Shown here piece by piece: positions 21,905 to 34,143 of a stretch of 64,000 nucleotides of DNA; position 1 is the first letter of the stretch, and every line of letters starts with the position of its first letter. The translations under genes and the position numbers were made by a program. Origin of the DNA: an uncultured Prochlorococcus sp. (lineage in GTDB: Bacteria; Cyanobacteriota; Cyanobacteriia; PCC-6307; Cyanobiaceae). The notes below the pieces were generated by a model. It saw only the letters and a program-made list of their open reading frames with translations. It searched no databases and was not told the origin of the DNA. Location of the stretch: contig CACENO010000002.1 of the NCBI GenBank assembly GCA_902560875.1, forward strand, positions 43,864 to 107,863. Direction: 5' to 3'.

Positions 21905-22918
21905 ATGGCTTCTTCCCAAGCTGCCCCAGGAACAGTACTAATTACAGGCACAACTTCTGGCGTAGGGCTTTATGCAACCAAAGCGTTAGTAGATCGAGGC
22001 TGGAGGGTTATTACTGCCAATCGGAGCACTCTTCGTGCTGAAGCGGCTGCAGTAAGCATTGGTCTGCCTTCAGGGAGGCCTCGTCAGCTAAAACATATTC
22101 GTATGGATTTAGGGGATTTAGAGAGTGTGCGAGAAGGAACTAGCAATGTTCTTGATTTCCTTGAAGAGCCTTTAGATGCTTTGGTATGTAATGCTGCTGT
22201 TTATTTGCCAAGGTTAAGTAAACCCCAGAGATCTCTTCAGGGTTATGAGATTTCCATGGCAACTAATCATTTTGGACATTTCTTGCTGATTCAACTTCTT
22301 TTAGAAAACTTAAGTCAATCAAAACGGCCAGTTTGGCTGGGACGAACTTGGGGCGTAGAAGCTCCGAGAATGGTCATGCTTGGTACTGTTACGGCTAATT
22401 ATAAAGAACTGGGTGGCAAAATACCTATTCCTGCGCCTGCTGATTTAGGCGACCTTGCTGGATTTGAGCAGGGGTTTCGTGATCCAATTAGCATGGCAAA
22501 TGGCAAACGTTTTAAGCCAGGTAAAGCGTATAAAGATAGTAAGCTTTGCAATATGATTACGACTCAAGAACTTCACCGAAGATATATAAATTCTCCTATT
22601 GTTTTCACTTCGCTTTACCCAGGCTGCGTTGCAAATACTAGACTCTTCAGAAACACTCCTAAGCTTTTTCAGTTACTTTTCCCTTGGTTCCAGAAATTAA
22701 TTACTGGAGGCTTTGTAAGTCAAAAGCTTGCAGGAGAAAGGGTCGCTCAAGTTGTAGCTGATCCAGGCTTCGGTATTTCAGGCGTTCATTGGAGCTGGGG
22801 TAATCGACAAAGAAAAGATCGACAGCAATTTTCTCAAGAACTTTCAGATAGGGTTACTGATAGCCTTACTTCTCGAAGGGTTTGGGAATTGACTATGCAG
22901 ATTATTGGATTGAATTAG
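21905..22918 (+). CDS. por: Light-dependent protochlorophyllide oxidoreductase
   Basis: [35 protein letters not shown] catalytic region. Confidence 0.96.
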   Translation: MASSQAAPGTVLITGTTSGVGLYATKALVDRGWRVITANRSTLRAEAAAVSIGLPSGRPRQLKHIRMDLGDLESVREGTSNVLDFLEEPLDALVCNAAVYLPRLSKPQRSLQGYEISMATNHFGHFLLIQLLLENLSQSKRPVWLGRTWGVEAPRMVMLGTVTANYKELGGKIPIPAPADLGDLAGFEQGFRDPISMANGKRFKPGKAYKDSKLCNMITTQELHRRYINSPIVFTSLYPGCVANTRLFRNTPKLFQLLFPWFQKLITGGFVSQKLAGERVAQVVADPGFGISGVHWSWGNRQRKDRQQFSQELSDRVTDSLTSRRVWELTMQIIGLN

Positions 22919-22926
22919 ATAAAACT

Positions 22927-23901
<975 letters not shown>

Positions 23902-24028
23902 CTATGTTCATAATTTATTTTTTCTGAGCAACTAAAAGCATCCTTCCCTAGGGATTAATACCTAGAGACGGATGCTTTTAGTTCTGAATGCAAATTATGA
24001 AATTAGATAAGAATTTTCATTTTCTTTA

Positions 24029-25621
24029 TCAAGCTTTGAAGTGGGCTTTTGCATCGTAGAGAGTCTCACTATCAATTTTCCTGCAGCCGATTTGACGAGC
24101 ATACTTTTCGGTCTTATTGCGAATTTTTCCCCTTACAAAGAAGGGAATTTTTGAAAGCTCTTCTTTTCCATCTGGTGTCCAAATAGGATCTAGTTCTGAT
24201 ACAGCAGTTTTTGCTGTATTGCTAGAGGGTTCTTCTGTTGTTTTATTGGTTTCGCTTTGATGTCCCCCTAAGTGTCCTAGGTGACTCTGATGACCATCTA
24301 CAAATTCGAAATCATGGCGGAACATGCCAATTAGATGTTCTTCGAGTCCCATCATTAGTGGGTGGACCCAGCTATCAAAAATTACGTTTGCACCTTCCCA
24401 TCCCATTTGTGGGCTATATCGGGCAGGAACATCTTGAACATGCATTGGAGTACTGATGACAGCACAGGGAATCCCTAATCGTTTAGCACTATGTCGTTCC
24501 ATCTGAGTACCCAGGACAAGTTCTGGAGATGACTTAGCCATGGCCTCTTCTACTTCGAGGTAGTCATTGCTAATAAGAGCTTCAAGACCAAGCTCCTTTG
24601 CAAATCCCCGAACTTTGCGGGCCATTTCTCGGCTATATGTTCCAAGTCCAACGACTTCGAAACCAAGTTCCTCCTTGGCAATTCTCGCAGCTGCAATAGC
24701 GTGGGTCCCATCTCCGAATATGAATACTCTCTTTCCTGTGAGATAGTTGGAATCTACTGATTGAGAGTACCAAGTGAGTCTTGATTGAGTGCCCAGTTCT
24801 TTAGGCTGGTATGAGGGCATGCCTAGAAGTTGATGAAGTTCGTTCAAAAAGTCATGCGTTGCTCCTACTCCAATAGGAATTGTTTTACTGAAAGGCATCC
24901 CAAAGTTTCTTTCAAGCCAGAGACATGTTGATTCTGAGATTTCTGGATAGAGGCATACATTGATATCAGCTTTTGGCAGCCTTATTAGATCTGCTGGGGA
25001 GGACCCTAGAGGTGCGATGACATTCACGTCGATGCCATTTTCTCCAAGAAGTTTTTGCACTTCAAGGACATCGTCGCGACAGCGAAATCCAAGTAAAGAT
25101 GGCCCTAAAAGGTTCACTCTGGGGCGTCTACCTTGGCCTTTCCAGTTTTGGGGGTTATGGTTCTTATCCTCAGGGATCTCGTCCTTCAGAAGTCCACGCA
25201 CGAGTTGATAAAAAGTCTCAGAAGCACCCCAGTTTTCTTTTTTGCTGTAAGCAGGAAGTTCAAGGCTGACTATTGGAAGATTGAATCCCATCCCAAGTGC
25301 TAGTGAACCTGGTTGATCTTGAATTAGTTCAGCAGTGCAACTTTCTCCAACTAAAAGGGCTTCTGGTTGAAAGCGTTCAACCGCTTCGCGAATATGTCCT
25401 TTAACTAGTTCTGCCGTATCCCCTCCAAGATCCCTCGCCTGAAAAGTTGTATATGTTACGGGTGGCCTACGCCCCCGCCTTTCAATCATTGTGAAGAGCA
25501 GGTCTGCGTAGGTGTCTCCTTGTGGAGCATGTAAGACATAGTGAACGCCTTCCATTGAAGAGGCAATTCTCATTGCTCCTATATGAGGGGGCCCTTCATA
25601 TGTCCAGAGAGTTAGTTCCAT
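24029..25621 (-). CDS. chlB: Light-independent protochlorophyllide reductase subunit B
   Basis: [49 protein letters not shown]. Confidence 0.97.
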   Translation of the reverse strand: MELTLWTYEGPPHIGAMRIASSMEGVHYVLHAPQGDTYADLLFTMIERRGRRPPVTYTTFQARDLGGDTAELVKGHIREAVERFQPEALLVGESCTAELIQDQPGSLALGMGFNLPIVSLELPAYSKKENWGASETFYQLVRGLLKDEIPEDKNHNPQNWKGQGRRPRVNLLGPSLLGFRCRDDVLEVQKLLGENGIDVNVIAPLGSSPADLIRLPKADINVCLYPEISESTCLWLERNFGMPFSKTIPIGVGATHDFLNELHQLLGMPSYQPKELGTQSRLTWYSQSVDSNYLTGKRVFIFGDGTHAIAAARIAKEELGFEVVGLGTYSREMARKVRGFAKELGLEALISNDYLEVEEAMAKSSPELVLGTQMERHSAKRLGIPCAVISTPMHVQDVPARYSPQMGWEGANVIFDSWVHPLMMGLEEHLIGMFRHDFEFVDGHQSHLGHLGGHQSETNKTTEEPSSNTAKTAVSELDPIWTPDGKEELSKIPFFVRGKIRNKTEKYARQIGCRKIDSETLYDAKAHFKA

Positions 25622-25623
25622 TT

Positions 25624-26889
<1,266 letters not shown>

Positions 26890-27244
26890 TCAGATCATTA
26901 TTAAAACTGTACTGATTATTAGCGATTAGTCATTAGTAACTGAAACTCTTTGGGATTGGGAAATAATTGTTGCGATTATGAAGTGATTCGGAGGGAAGTG
27001 AATTGGTTGTTTTTGGTAAACGAATGTGAATTTTGAATTCAACCTGGATTTCTGATTCGCTTGAAAAAGGGATTCTCGGTTTTCTGAAAAAAGGTGTTGC
27101 CAACTAACTTGTTTGATTGGTTATCTATAATTTTAAATTAGGAGAAAGATCATTCCTGATGATTTGCTTTTGTATCGACAGCAGTTAATTATTTGAAAGG
27201 TCTATATCTGAGATCTGTTTTGAAACGCTCATTAAAGATTTTTA

Positions 27245-27628
27245 TTAATTGCGCCAGTGAGAATTCTCAGTTGTTGCTTTATTGAGCTTCCAAACATTTC
27301 TGCTAATTCTCCTTGCAACCAGACCGCCTCTCTCAGCTTTTGATGATCCCGGACGTGAACCAAGCAGGTGAGTAACTTCAGAGGTGCTTAAAGGTGCACC
27401 GGTTTCTATTGCTAATGCGGTTAATTCAAGCCGTTGACGAAGAGACGCAATATCAACTTTTTCATTGCCGCCTTCTGATGCCCAGTCCCATCCAGAGGAG
27501 CCTTCTCTAGACATCTTTTGCATTAGACCTAGTCCTATCAATCCTAAGGCCTGCTCTGCTTTTAGCTCTGTAGGCAAAGTATTTGAATTTGAGGCTTTAG
27601 TTTTAGAAGTAGACATCCTTAAAAACAT
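27245..27628 (-). CDS. Conserved-type hypothetical protein next to chlN/csoS1D
   Basis: Intact ORF, predicted helical C-terminal domain; start may be ATG at 27616. Confidence 0.65.
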   Translation of the reverse strand: MFLRMSTSKTKASNSNTLPTELKAEQALGLIGLGLMQKMSREGSSGWDWASEGGNEKVDIASLRQRLELTALAIETGAPLSTSEVTHLLGSRPGSSKAERGGLVARRISRNVWKLNKATTENSHWRN

Positions 27629-27715
27629 TTCTTTTCTTAGAAGGTATCGGCTCTTTCCTAGCTCGCAAGTTATTTCTTCTTTGGATCATTAACTAAATAT
27701 TGTAGTATCCCCGCC

Positions 27716-28486
27716 ATGAACGGATTCGCCAGCTTTGAGAACCGTGAGCGGCGACTTGGTAGAAGCTCGCTAGTTACCGGAACTGAGGTACAGCCTCCCG
27801 AAGGAGGAGCAAGCTGCGTAATTACTACTGATTCAGAAACTGCAAGAGTTGCGCGTCAGGCAAGTCATGTACAACAAATTGAATTAAGGTCATATGTATT
27901 TATAGATTCTTTGCAGCCTCAGCTTGCTTCCTATATGGGCACAGTAAGTCAAGGTTTTTTGCCAATACCTGGTGACGCTTGCCTATGGATGGAGGTTTCT
28001 CCTGGTATGGCTGTACACAGAGTTACAGATATAGCCCTTAAAGCGAGTAATGTCAGGCTTGGCCAGATGGTAGTTGAGAGAGCTTTTGGTTCAATGGCTC
28101 TTTATCACCGAGACCAAAGTACTGTTTTACATTCTGGTGACGTTGTTTTGGATGCGATAGGGAGCTCTGTAGGAAGGAGAAACACCTGTCTTGTGAGTTG
28201 GACTGAAGTAATCAGAGCCATTACTCCAGACCATGCAGTATTGATTAATCGACTAAATAGAAGAGGTTCAATGATTGAATCTGGGATGAGTATGTTCATT
28301 CTGGAAACAGAGCCTGCTGGATATGTTCTTTATGCAGCTAACGAGGCTGAAAAAGCCTCAAATATCACTGTTGTTGACGTCAAAGGAGTAGGAGCTTTTG
28401 GCCGACTCACTCTTGCGGGAAAAGAAGGGGATGTTGAGGAATCAGCAGCGGCAGCAATGAGAGCTATTGATCAAATTAATAGTTAG
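27716..28486 (+). CDS. csoS1D: Tandem-BMC-domain alpha-carboxysome shell protein
   Basis: Tandem BMC-like architecture ([58 protein letters not shown]...); location upstream of cso operon. Confidence 0.9.
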   Translation: MNGFASFENRERRLGRSSLVTGTEVQPPEGGASCVITTDSETARVARQASHVQQIELRSYVFIDSLQPQLASYMGTVSQGFLPIPGDACLWMEVSPGMAVHRVTDIALKASNVRLGQMVVERAFGSMALYHRDQSTVLHSGDVVLDAIGSSVGRRNTCLVSWTEVIRAITPDHAVLINRLNRRGSMIESGMSMFILETEPAGYVLYAANEAEKASNITVVDVKGVGAFGRLTLAGKEGDVEESAAAAMRAIDQINS

Positions 28487-28490
28487 ATTT

Positions 28491-29090
28491 TTAAATTATC
28501 AATCCAAATTCTTTAAGAAGATAAGGCGCAATGGCTCGCGCTGCCTTCCCTCGACTGCCAATCTTTGATAGTTGTTGTTGCGTTAGTTCTCCATAGGTGC
28601 ATTGAGCTTCTTTTACCCAAAAAAGTGATTCAAATTCACCACCTTGGTATGAAGGAGCTTTTAGTAATTCTCCCCAACAAATGCCTTCTGCGTCTTTGAT
28701 TGGATTCCCTTCCGGGTCACATAAAACCATAACGCTGTGAAATCTTGCACTGCGGTATGGACTATCTCCGAGGGCGTTAAGAATTTTTTTTAGTTTTGCC
28801 TCATTGTTTTGGGCAAACCGAGCAGAGTAGATGCCAGGTTCTCCTTCAAGTGCATCTACTTCAAGTCCAGAATCATCTGCAATGGTCCAGCTTCCTGTGA
28901 TTCTTGCTGCTGCCTTCCCTTTGAGGAGTGCATTCTCAAGATAGGTAGAGCCTGTTTCTTCTACATGAAGGTCACTTGGCTGACGCTGCACTTCTAAAGG
29001 CAATGGACCCAACATTGCCTCTATTTCTGCAACTTTTTGAGGATTGCCACTAGCAATCGTTAGTAGTGGCTTAGTCAAAATCAAAACCAA
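28491..29090 (-). CDS. rdgB: RdgB/HAM1 family non-canonical purine NTP pyrophosphatase
   Basis: TIASGNPQKVAEIEAML, TIADDSGLEVDALEGEPGIYSARFA. Confidence 0.95.
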   Translation of the reverse strand: MVLILTKPLLTIASGNPQKVAEIEAMLGPLPLEVQRQPSDLHVEETGSTYLENALLKGKAAARITGSWTIADDSGLEVDALEGEPGIYSARFAQNNEAKLKKILNALGDSPYRSARFHSVMVLCDPEGNPIKDAEGICWGELLKAPSYQGGEFESLFWVKEAQCTYGELTQQQLSKIGSRGKAARAIAPYLLKEFGLII

Positions 29091-29435
29091 TAATTGAATT
29101 CACCATTTTGAAAGGTGATTAGTTAATTTTAGATTCTTTGTTGAAATTTATTTGAGACAGGATTGGTTGAACATTCCACCCCTTAGCAATGCCTTGGGAC
29201 CCGTCTCGAGGAGAGAAAATACTCATGATTTAGGCAACTCGCAATCCAATGTGCTGAGGTCCTGACCTGAAAACCAACAGCTGTTTTTAACAGTTATGGA
29301 CAGGGTGATAAGCATGGCTTATGAGAGACACAAAAGAAGGTAATCGTGTTTTTAGTCAAATTCACTTGACTTATCGATGGTCTCCGAAGCATTGTTCGCA
29401 ACGAACATTCCATCCCTTTACTTAATAGGCAGGCA

Positions 29436-29747
29436 ATGGCTAACGAAACAATGGGCATCGCGCTCGGCATGATTGAGACACGCGGCCTCGTACCAGCAAT
29501 CGAAGCTGCTGATGCAATGACCAAGGCTGCTGAAGTGCGCCTTATAGGTCGTGAATTCGTCGGTGGTGGTTACGTAACAGTTTTGGTTCGTGGTGAAACT
29601 GGTGCCGTTAACGCTGCAGTTCGCGCCGGTGCAGACGCATGTGAGCGAGTTGGAGACGGTTTGGTTGCAGCTCACATCATTGCGCGCCCACATCGTGAAG
29701 TTGAGCCAGCTCTTGGTAATGGAGCTTTCCTTGGTCAAAAGGACTGA
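29436..29747 (+). CDS. csoS1: Alpha-carboxysome major shell protein (BMC-H)
   Basis: GIALGMIETRGLVPAIEAADAMTKAAEV...GAVNAAVRAGADACERVGDGLVAAHIIARPH. Confidence 0.97.
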   Translation: MANETMGIALGMIETRGLVPAIEAADAMTKAAEVRLIGREFVGGGYVTVLVRGETGAVNAAVRAGADACERVGDGLVAAHIIARPHREVEPALGNGAFLGQKD

Positions 29748-29817
29748 GGCATCTTCAGATCCTTTGAGAAGGATCGCAATGTCTCAACCTTCAATAACGA
29801 CTTAAAGGAGTTTCCTA

Positions 29818-31230
29818 ATGAGCAAGAAGTATGACGCTGGGGTTAAAGAGTACAGAGATACCTACTGGACTCCCGATTATGTGCCCCTAGACACCGACCT
29901 TTTGGCCTGCTTCAAGTGCACCGGCCAAGAAGGTGTTCCCAGAGAGGAAGTAGCTGCAGCCGTAGCTGCTGAATCTTCTACAGGTACTTGGTCCACAGTT
30001 TGGTCTGAGTTGTTAACCGATCTTGAATTTTATAAAGGTCGTTGCTACCGCATCGAAGATGTCCCTGGAGACAAGGAATCTTTCTATGCGTTTATTGCCT
30101 ATCCACTTGATCTTTTTGAGGAAGGATCAATTACAAACGTACTGACTTCTTTGGTTGGTAACGTTTTTGGCTTTAAGGCTTTGCGCCATCTGCGCCTTGA
30201 AGATATCCGCTTCCCAATGGCCTTCATAAAAACATGTGGTGGTCCTCCTAACGGAATTGTGGTTGAACGGGACCGTTTAAATAAATACGGTCGGCCTTTG
30301 CTTGGTTGCACAATCAAGCCGAAGCTAGGTCTTTCAGGTAAAAACTATGGCCGAGTTGTTTATGAGTGCCTTCGTGGTGGACTTGACCTCACAAAGGATG
30401 ACGAAAACATCAACTCACAGCCTTTCCAAAGATGGAGAGAACGTTTTGAGTTTGTTGCTGAAGCTGTAAAACTTGCTCAGCAGGAGACAGGCGAGGTAAA
30501 AGGCCATTACCTCAATTGCACAGCTACAACACCTGAAGAGATGTATGAGCGTGCAGAGTTCGCTAAAGAACTCGACATGCCGATCATCATGCATGACTAC
30601 ATCACTGGTGGCTTTACCGCCAATACGGGCTTAGCTAATTGGTGTCGTAAGAATGGGATGTTGCTTCATATTCACCGAGCAATGCATGCTGTGATTGATC
30701 GCCATCCAAAGCATGGTATCCACTTCCGTGTTCTTGCTAAGTGTTTACGCCTCTCAGGTGGAGACCAGCTTCACACAGGAACGGTAGTTGGAAAGCTCGA
30801 GGGGGATCGTCAGACCACTCTTGGTTACATAGACAATCTTCGCGAATCCTTTGTCCCTGAAGACCGCACCCGTGGAAACTTCTTTGATCAGGATTGGGGA
30901 TCTATGCCTGGTGTCTTTGCTGTTGCCTCTGGTGGTATCCATGTATGGCATATGCCAGCTTTGCTAGCAATCTTTGGCGATGACTCTTGTCTACAGTTTG
31001 GTGGTGGTACACATGGCCATCCATGGGGATCCGCTGCTGGTGCGGCTGCTAACCGTGTAGCTCTAGAAGCCTGTGTTAAAGCACGTAATGCTGGTAGAGA
31101 AATCGAGAAGGAAAGTCGCGACATCCTCATGGAAGCTGCGAAGCATAGCCCTGAGTTGGCAATTGCCCTTGAGACCTGGAAGGAGATCAAGTTCGAGTTC
31201 GACACAGTTGACAAGCTCGACGTTCAATAA
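29818..31230 (+). CDS. cbbL: RuBisCO large subunit, form IA
   Basis: [43 protein letters not shown]. Confidence 0.99.
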   Translation: MSKKYDAGVKEYRDTYWTPDYVPLDTDLLACFKCTGQEGVPREEVAAAVAAESSTGTWSTVWSELLTDLEFYKGRCYRIEDVPGDKESFYAFIAYPLDLFEEGSITNVLTSLVGNVFGFKALRHLRLEDIRFPMAFIKTCGGPPNGIVVERDRLNKYGRPLLGCTIKPKLGLSGKNYGRVVYECLRGGLDLTKDDENINSQPFQRWRERFEFVAEAVKLAQQETGEVKGHYLNCTATTPEEMYERAEFAKELDMPIIMHDYITGGFTANTGLANWCRKNGMLLHIHRAMHAVIDRHPKHGIHFRVLAKCLRLSGGDQLHTGTVVGKLEGDRQTTLGYIDNLRESFVPEDRTRGNFFDQDWGSMPGVFAVASGGIHVWHMPALLAIFGDDSCLQFGGGTHGHPWGSAAGAAANRVALEACVKARNAGREIEKESRDILMEAAKHSPELAIALETWKEIKFEFDTVDKLDVQ

Positions 31231-31237
31231 TGGCTCC

Positions 31238-31261
31238 AAGGAGGAGACTTCTCTCCTCCTT
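31238..31261 (+). promoter_or_regulatory. Perfect RNA hairpin in cbbL-cbbS intergenic region
   Basis: AAGGAGGAGA-CTTC-TCTCCTCCTT: 10-bp perfect stem, 4-nt loop, just after cbbL stop. Confidence 0.7.
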
Positions 31262-31333
31262 ATAGCTTTCCTTTTATTACCAGTAGTCGACCACCTTGTA
31301 GTCGACCCTAATTATTCCTAACTAACGTTCACC

Positions 31334-31675
31334 ATGCCTTTCCAGAGCACAGTTGGTGACTATCAAACAGTCGCCACCCTGGAAACCTTCGGCTTCTTAC
31401 CGCCGATGACCCAGGACGAAATTTACGATCAAATTGCTTACATCATTGCTCAGGGTTGGAGCCCTGTTATTGAGCATGTTCATCCAAGTGGTTCTATGCA
31501 GACCTATTGGTCTTATTGGAAGCTGCCTTTCTTTGGGGAGAAGGATTTGAACATGGTTGTAAGTGAACTAGAGGCTTGCCATCGCGCATATCCTGATCAC
31601 CATGTACGAATGGTTGGCTACGACGCTTACACCCAAAGTCAAGGTACTTGCTTCGTGGTTTTTGAAGGTCGCTGA
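31334..31675 (+). CDS. cbbS: RuBisCO small subunit
   Basis: MPFQSTVGDYQTVATLETFGFLPPMTQDEIYDQIAYIIAQGW. Confidence 0.98.
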   Translation: MPFQSTVGDYQTVATLETFGFLPPMTQDEIYDQIAYIIAQGWSPVIEHVHPSGSMQTYWSYWKLPFFGEKDLNMVVSELEACHRAYPDHHVRMVGYDAYTQSQGTCFVVFEGR

Positions 31676-31689
31676 TCAGCGATGTAGTT

Positions 31690-31720
31690 AATAGCCTCGA
31701 AGCTAAACCTCGAGGCTATT
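31690..31720 (+). promoter_or_regulatory. Perfect 11-bp stem hairpin between cbbS and csoS2 (possible attenuator or processing element)
   Basis: AATAGCCTCGA-(9 nt)-TCGAGGCTATT; no strong T-run follows. Confidence 0.65.
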
Positions 31721-31778
31721 TAGTTTCCTTTGGGAAGATTGATCTCTTCTCGCCTTACGACATTCTTATCGGGTAGAC

Positions 31779-34139
31779 ATGGCAAAACAATCCAGTCGCG
31801 AGCTAGGACTTGAGCGCCGAAAGGCACTTAGTCAAGGCGGAAAGAAAGCTGTTGCAGTAAACAGCTCTAAAGAAAACAGGGTTAGATCGGCTGCAGATTC
31901 CCGTGTTGCCAGAACAGGTACATCTGTTGTGCACTCTGGAAAAACTAGATCAAATACGACCTCTGAAAGTTCCTTGTCAGGCTCAACTGGTTCAACTTCT
32001 ATTAGAAATATCAAGCGTGTAAGTCAACCTAGTCGTGAATTGGTGTTGGCCCGTAGAGAAGCACTTTCTCGTAGAGGTAAGACAGCAGATTCGAGCAAAG
32101 ATCGAACACGAGTAGATGTTGCCAAAAACTCTGCACCAACGAGTGCTGCAACTTCTTCTTCAATAAAATATTGCTGTGACGATTGTAAAGAGAGAGATTT
32201 TGAATCATCTGACTCTCCCAAATCGTTAACTAGTACAAATAGAACTCCAGAATTGACTGCTAAAAGTGTTGGTCGTCGTCCTACTACAAAACGTCGCGCT
32301 ATTCAAAATTCCAGTAGAGCACTTGTATTAGCCCGTCGAGAAGCTCAGTCTAAGCACGGCAAAACGGCTGGGAAGCAACCAACTTCCGCCGCTTCAGTTG
32401 CCAGACAAGGTGATCCTGAATTGACTAGTAGAGAGCTTTCACAGAGAGTTCGCGAACTTCGTAGCAAGAGTGGTGCTACTGGTTCGCAACGCTCAGGTGT
32501 TAGCAGACCTTGTGGACCTAATAGAAATGGATCAAAGCAGGCATCATCTGCTGAAGATGCTCATTGGAAAGTTGGAGCTAGTGCGACAAACTCTGGTCAG
32601 GTAGTTACAGGTACTCAAGCTAATAGATCTATAAAAACAACTGGTAATGAGGCCAGTACATGTCGTTCGGTTACAGGTACTCAGTATTTGGGCTCTGAGG
32701 TTTTCGAGACTTTCTGTCAGTCATCTCCTTCTCCTAGCCAACCATCGAAGGTTTCAGTTACTAATACAACTCATGGAAATAGAGTTACAGGGAATGAGGT
32801 AGGTCGATCAGAAAAAGTTACTGGAGATGAGCCGGGTACTTGTAAGGCTTTGACAGGTACTGAATATATTTCTGCTAATCAATCCCAGGAATATTGTGGC
32901 AGTGTCCAATCTTCTCCTCGGAAAGTTGGTAGGAGCCTAACGTTGGAGGGCAGAAAGGTAAGCGGAACCATGGTTGGCCGCTCATCTCATGTCACGGGAG
33001 ACGAGGCTGGTTCCCAAAAAGAACTTACTGGTGATCAATATCTTGGTTCTGATCCACTACCAGAAGGTAGACCAGCGGAAAAGGTTGGTTCTTTCAATAC
33101 TCTTAGTGGAGCAGGTGTAACAGGAACAAATGTTTCTCGTTCTCAACATGTCACCGGTAATGAACCTGGTAGCTGTAAGCGAGTTACTGGTGATGAATAT
33201 GTTGGCACCCAGCAATATCAATCATTTTGTGAAGGCAGACCTGATCCTGAGGCGGCAAAAGTTGGTTTAAGTCTTACAAATAAGTCTCAAGCTGTTAGTG
33301 GAACACTTACAGGACGATCTGGTCTTGTGACTGGTGATGAACCTGGTACATGTAAGGCAGTAACCGGAACTCCATATGCTGGCGTAGAGCAGGCTAGTGA
33401 ATGGTGTAAAACTCGGAATATTGAAGAAATTGAACAGCGCACACCAAAAAGATTGGGAACTCCAGGCGCCCGGATGACAGGACAGCAACCTGGAATTGGA
33501 GGAGTAATGACCGGAGCTCATAAAGGTGCTTGTGAATCCTTAACTGGAACTCCTTATGTTGGTGCAGATCAACTTGTGCAGGCTTGCGGTGTAAATGCTC
33601 CTTCTGGAAGCTCTGATTATCAGGGTGATGTAGAAAATAGTTTTGGTACTGATTTCACTGTTCAGTCCCCAGCAAGGTCTGCTCAGTTACAGCGTGAACA
33701 CCAGTTGGGTGTAACAGGAACCAGCTATGAGAATGGATCTAAAATTACAGGACCATTTGATAAGGCACCAGAAAAGGTGACTGGTACGGAACAGTTTCGC
33801 TTTGATCGAAAGAAACGAGAATTCAACTCTGTTCCTGTTGACGAATCTCTAAGTAAAGAGGAAGGTGCTCGCCCAATTTCTCGGATAACAGGTGAAGGAC
33901 AATCAGCCGGTTTAAACATCACAGGAGATGATTGGGCTCGTGGTGAACAAGTCACAGGTACAGAAGGAGCTTCTGCTCGCCGACGTAATCCGACTAGACC
34001 AGGCACTATGACGGCAATGCCGTCAAATGAAAATAAAAGGAATGAAGAACTTAAGAAGGCAGATTTTCTTATTACTGGAGCTAGCGGAAACACTAGAGAT
34101 GGACAACTTGTCACTTTCTCTGGTGGGGCTAGAGGTTGA
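31779..34139 (+). CDS. csoS2: Carboxysome scaffold protein CsoS2
   Basis: Four N-repeats (SSRELGLERRKALSQGGK, PSRELVLARREALSRRGK, SSRALVLARREAQSKHGK, TSRELSQRVRELRSKSG), VTG-rich middle repeats, C-terminal ITG region. Confidence 0.97.
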   Translation: MAKQSSRELGLERRKALSQGGKKAVAVNSSKENRVRSAADSRVARTGTSVVHSGKTRSNTTSESSLSGSTGSTSIRNIKRVSQPSRELVLARREALSRRGKTADSSKDRTRVDVAKNSAPTSAATSSSIKYCCDDCKERDFESSDSPKSLTSTNRTPELTAKSVGRRPTTKRRAIQNSSRALVLARREAQSKHGKTAGKQPTSAASVARQGDPELTSRELSQRVRELRSKSGATGSQRSGVSRPCGPNRNGSKQASSAEDAHWKVGASATNSGQVVTGTQANRSIKTTGNEASTCRSVTGTQYLGSEVFETFCQSSPSPSQPSKVSVTNTTHGNRVTGNEVGRSEKVTGDEPGTCKALTGTEYISANQSQEYCGSVQSSPRKVGRSLTLEGRKVSGTMVGRSSHVTGDEAGSQKELTGDQYLGSDPLPEGRPAEKVGSFNTLSGAGVTGTNVSRSQHVTGNEPGSCKRVTGDEYVGTQQYQSFCEGRPDPEAAKVGLSLTNKSQAVSGTLTGRSGLVTGDEPGTCKAVTGTPYAGVEQASEWCKTRNIEEIEQRTPKRLGTPGARMTGQQPGIGGVMTGAHKGACESLTGTPYVGADQLVQACGVNAPSGSSDYQGDVENSFGTDFTVQSPARSAQLQREHQLGVTGTSYENGSKITGPFDKAPEKVTGTEQFRFDRKKREFNSVPVDESLSKEEGARPISRITGEGQSAGLNITGDDWARGEQVTGTEGASARRRNPTRPGTMTAMPSNENKRNEELKKADFLITGASGNTRDGQLVTFSGGARG

Positions 34140-34143
34140 GTGA

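Noticed and set aside
29418-29738. 106-aa minus ORF
   Set aside because: Antisense to csoS1, Cys/Ser-rich shadow frame
31779-34139. Repetitive DNA in csoS2 considered as CRISPR or satellite
   Set aside because: The repeats are degenerate in-frame protein repeats of CsoS2, not regularly spaced identical DNA repeats
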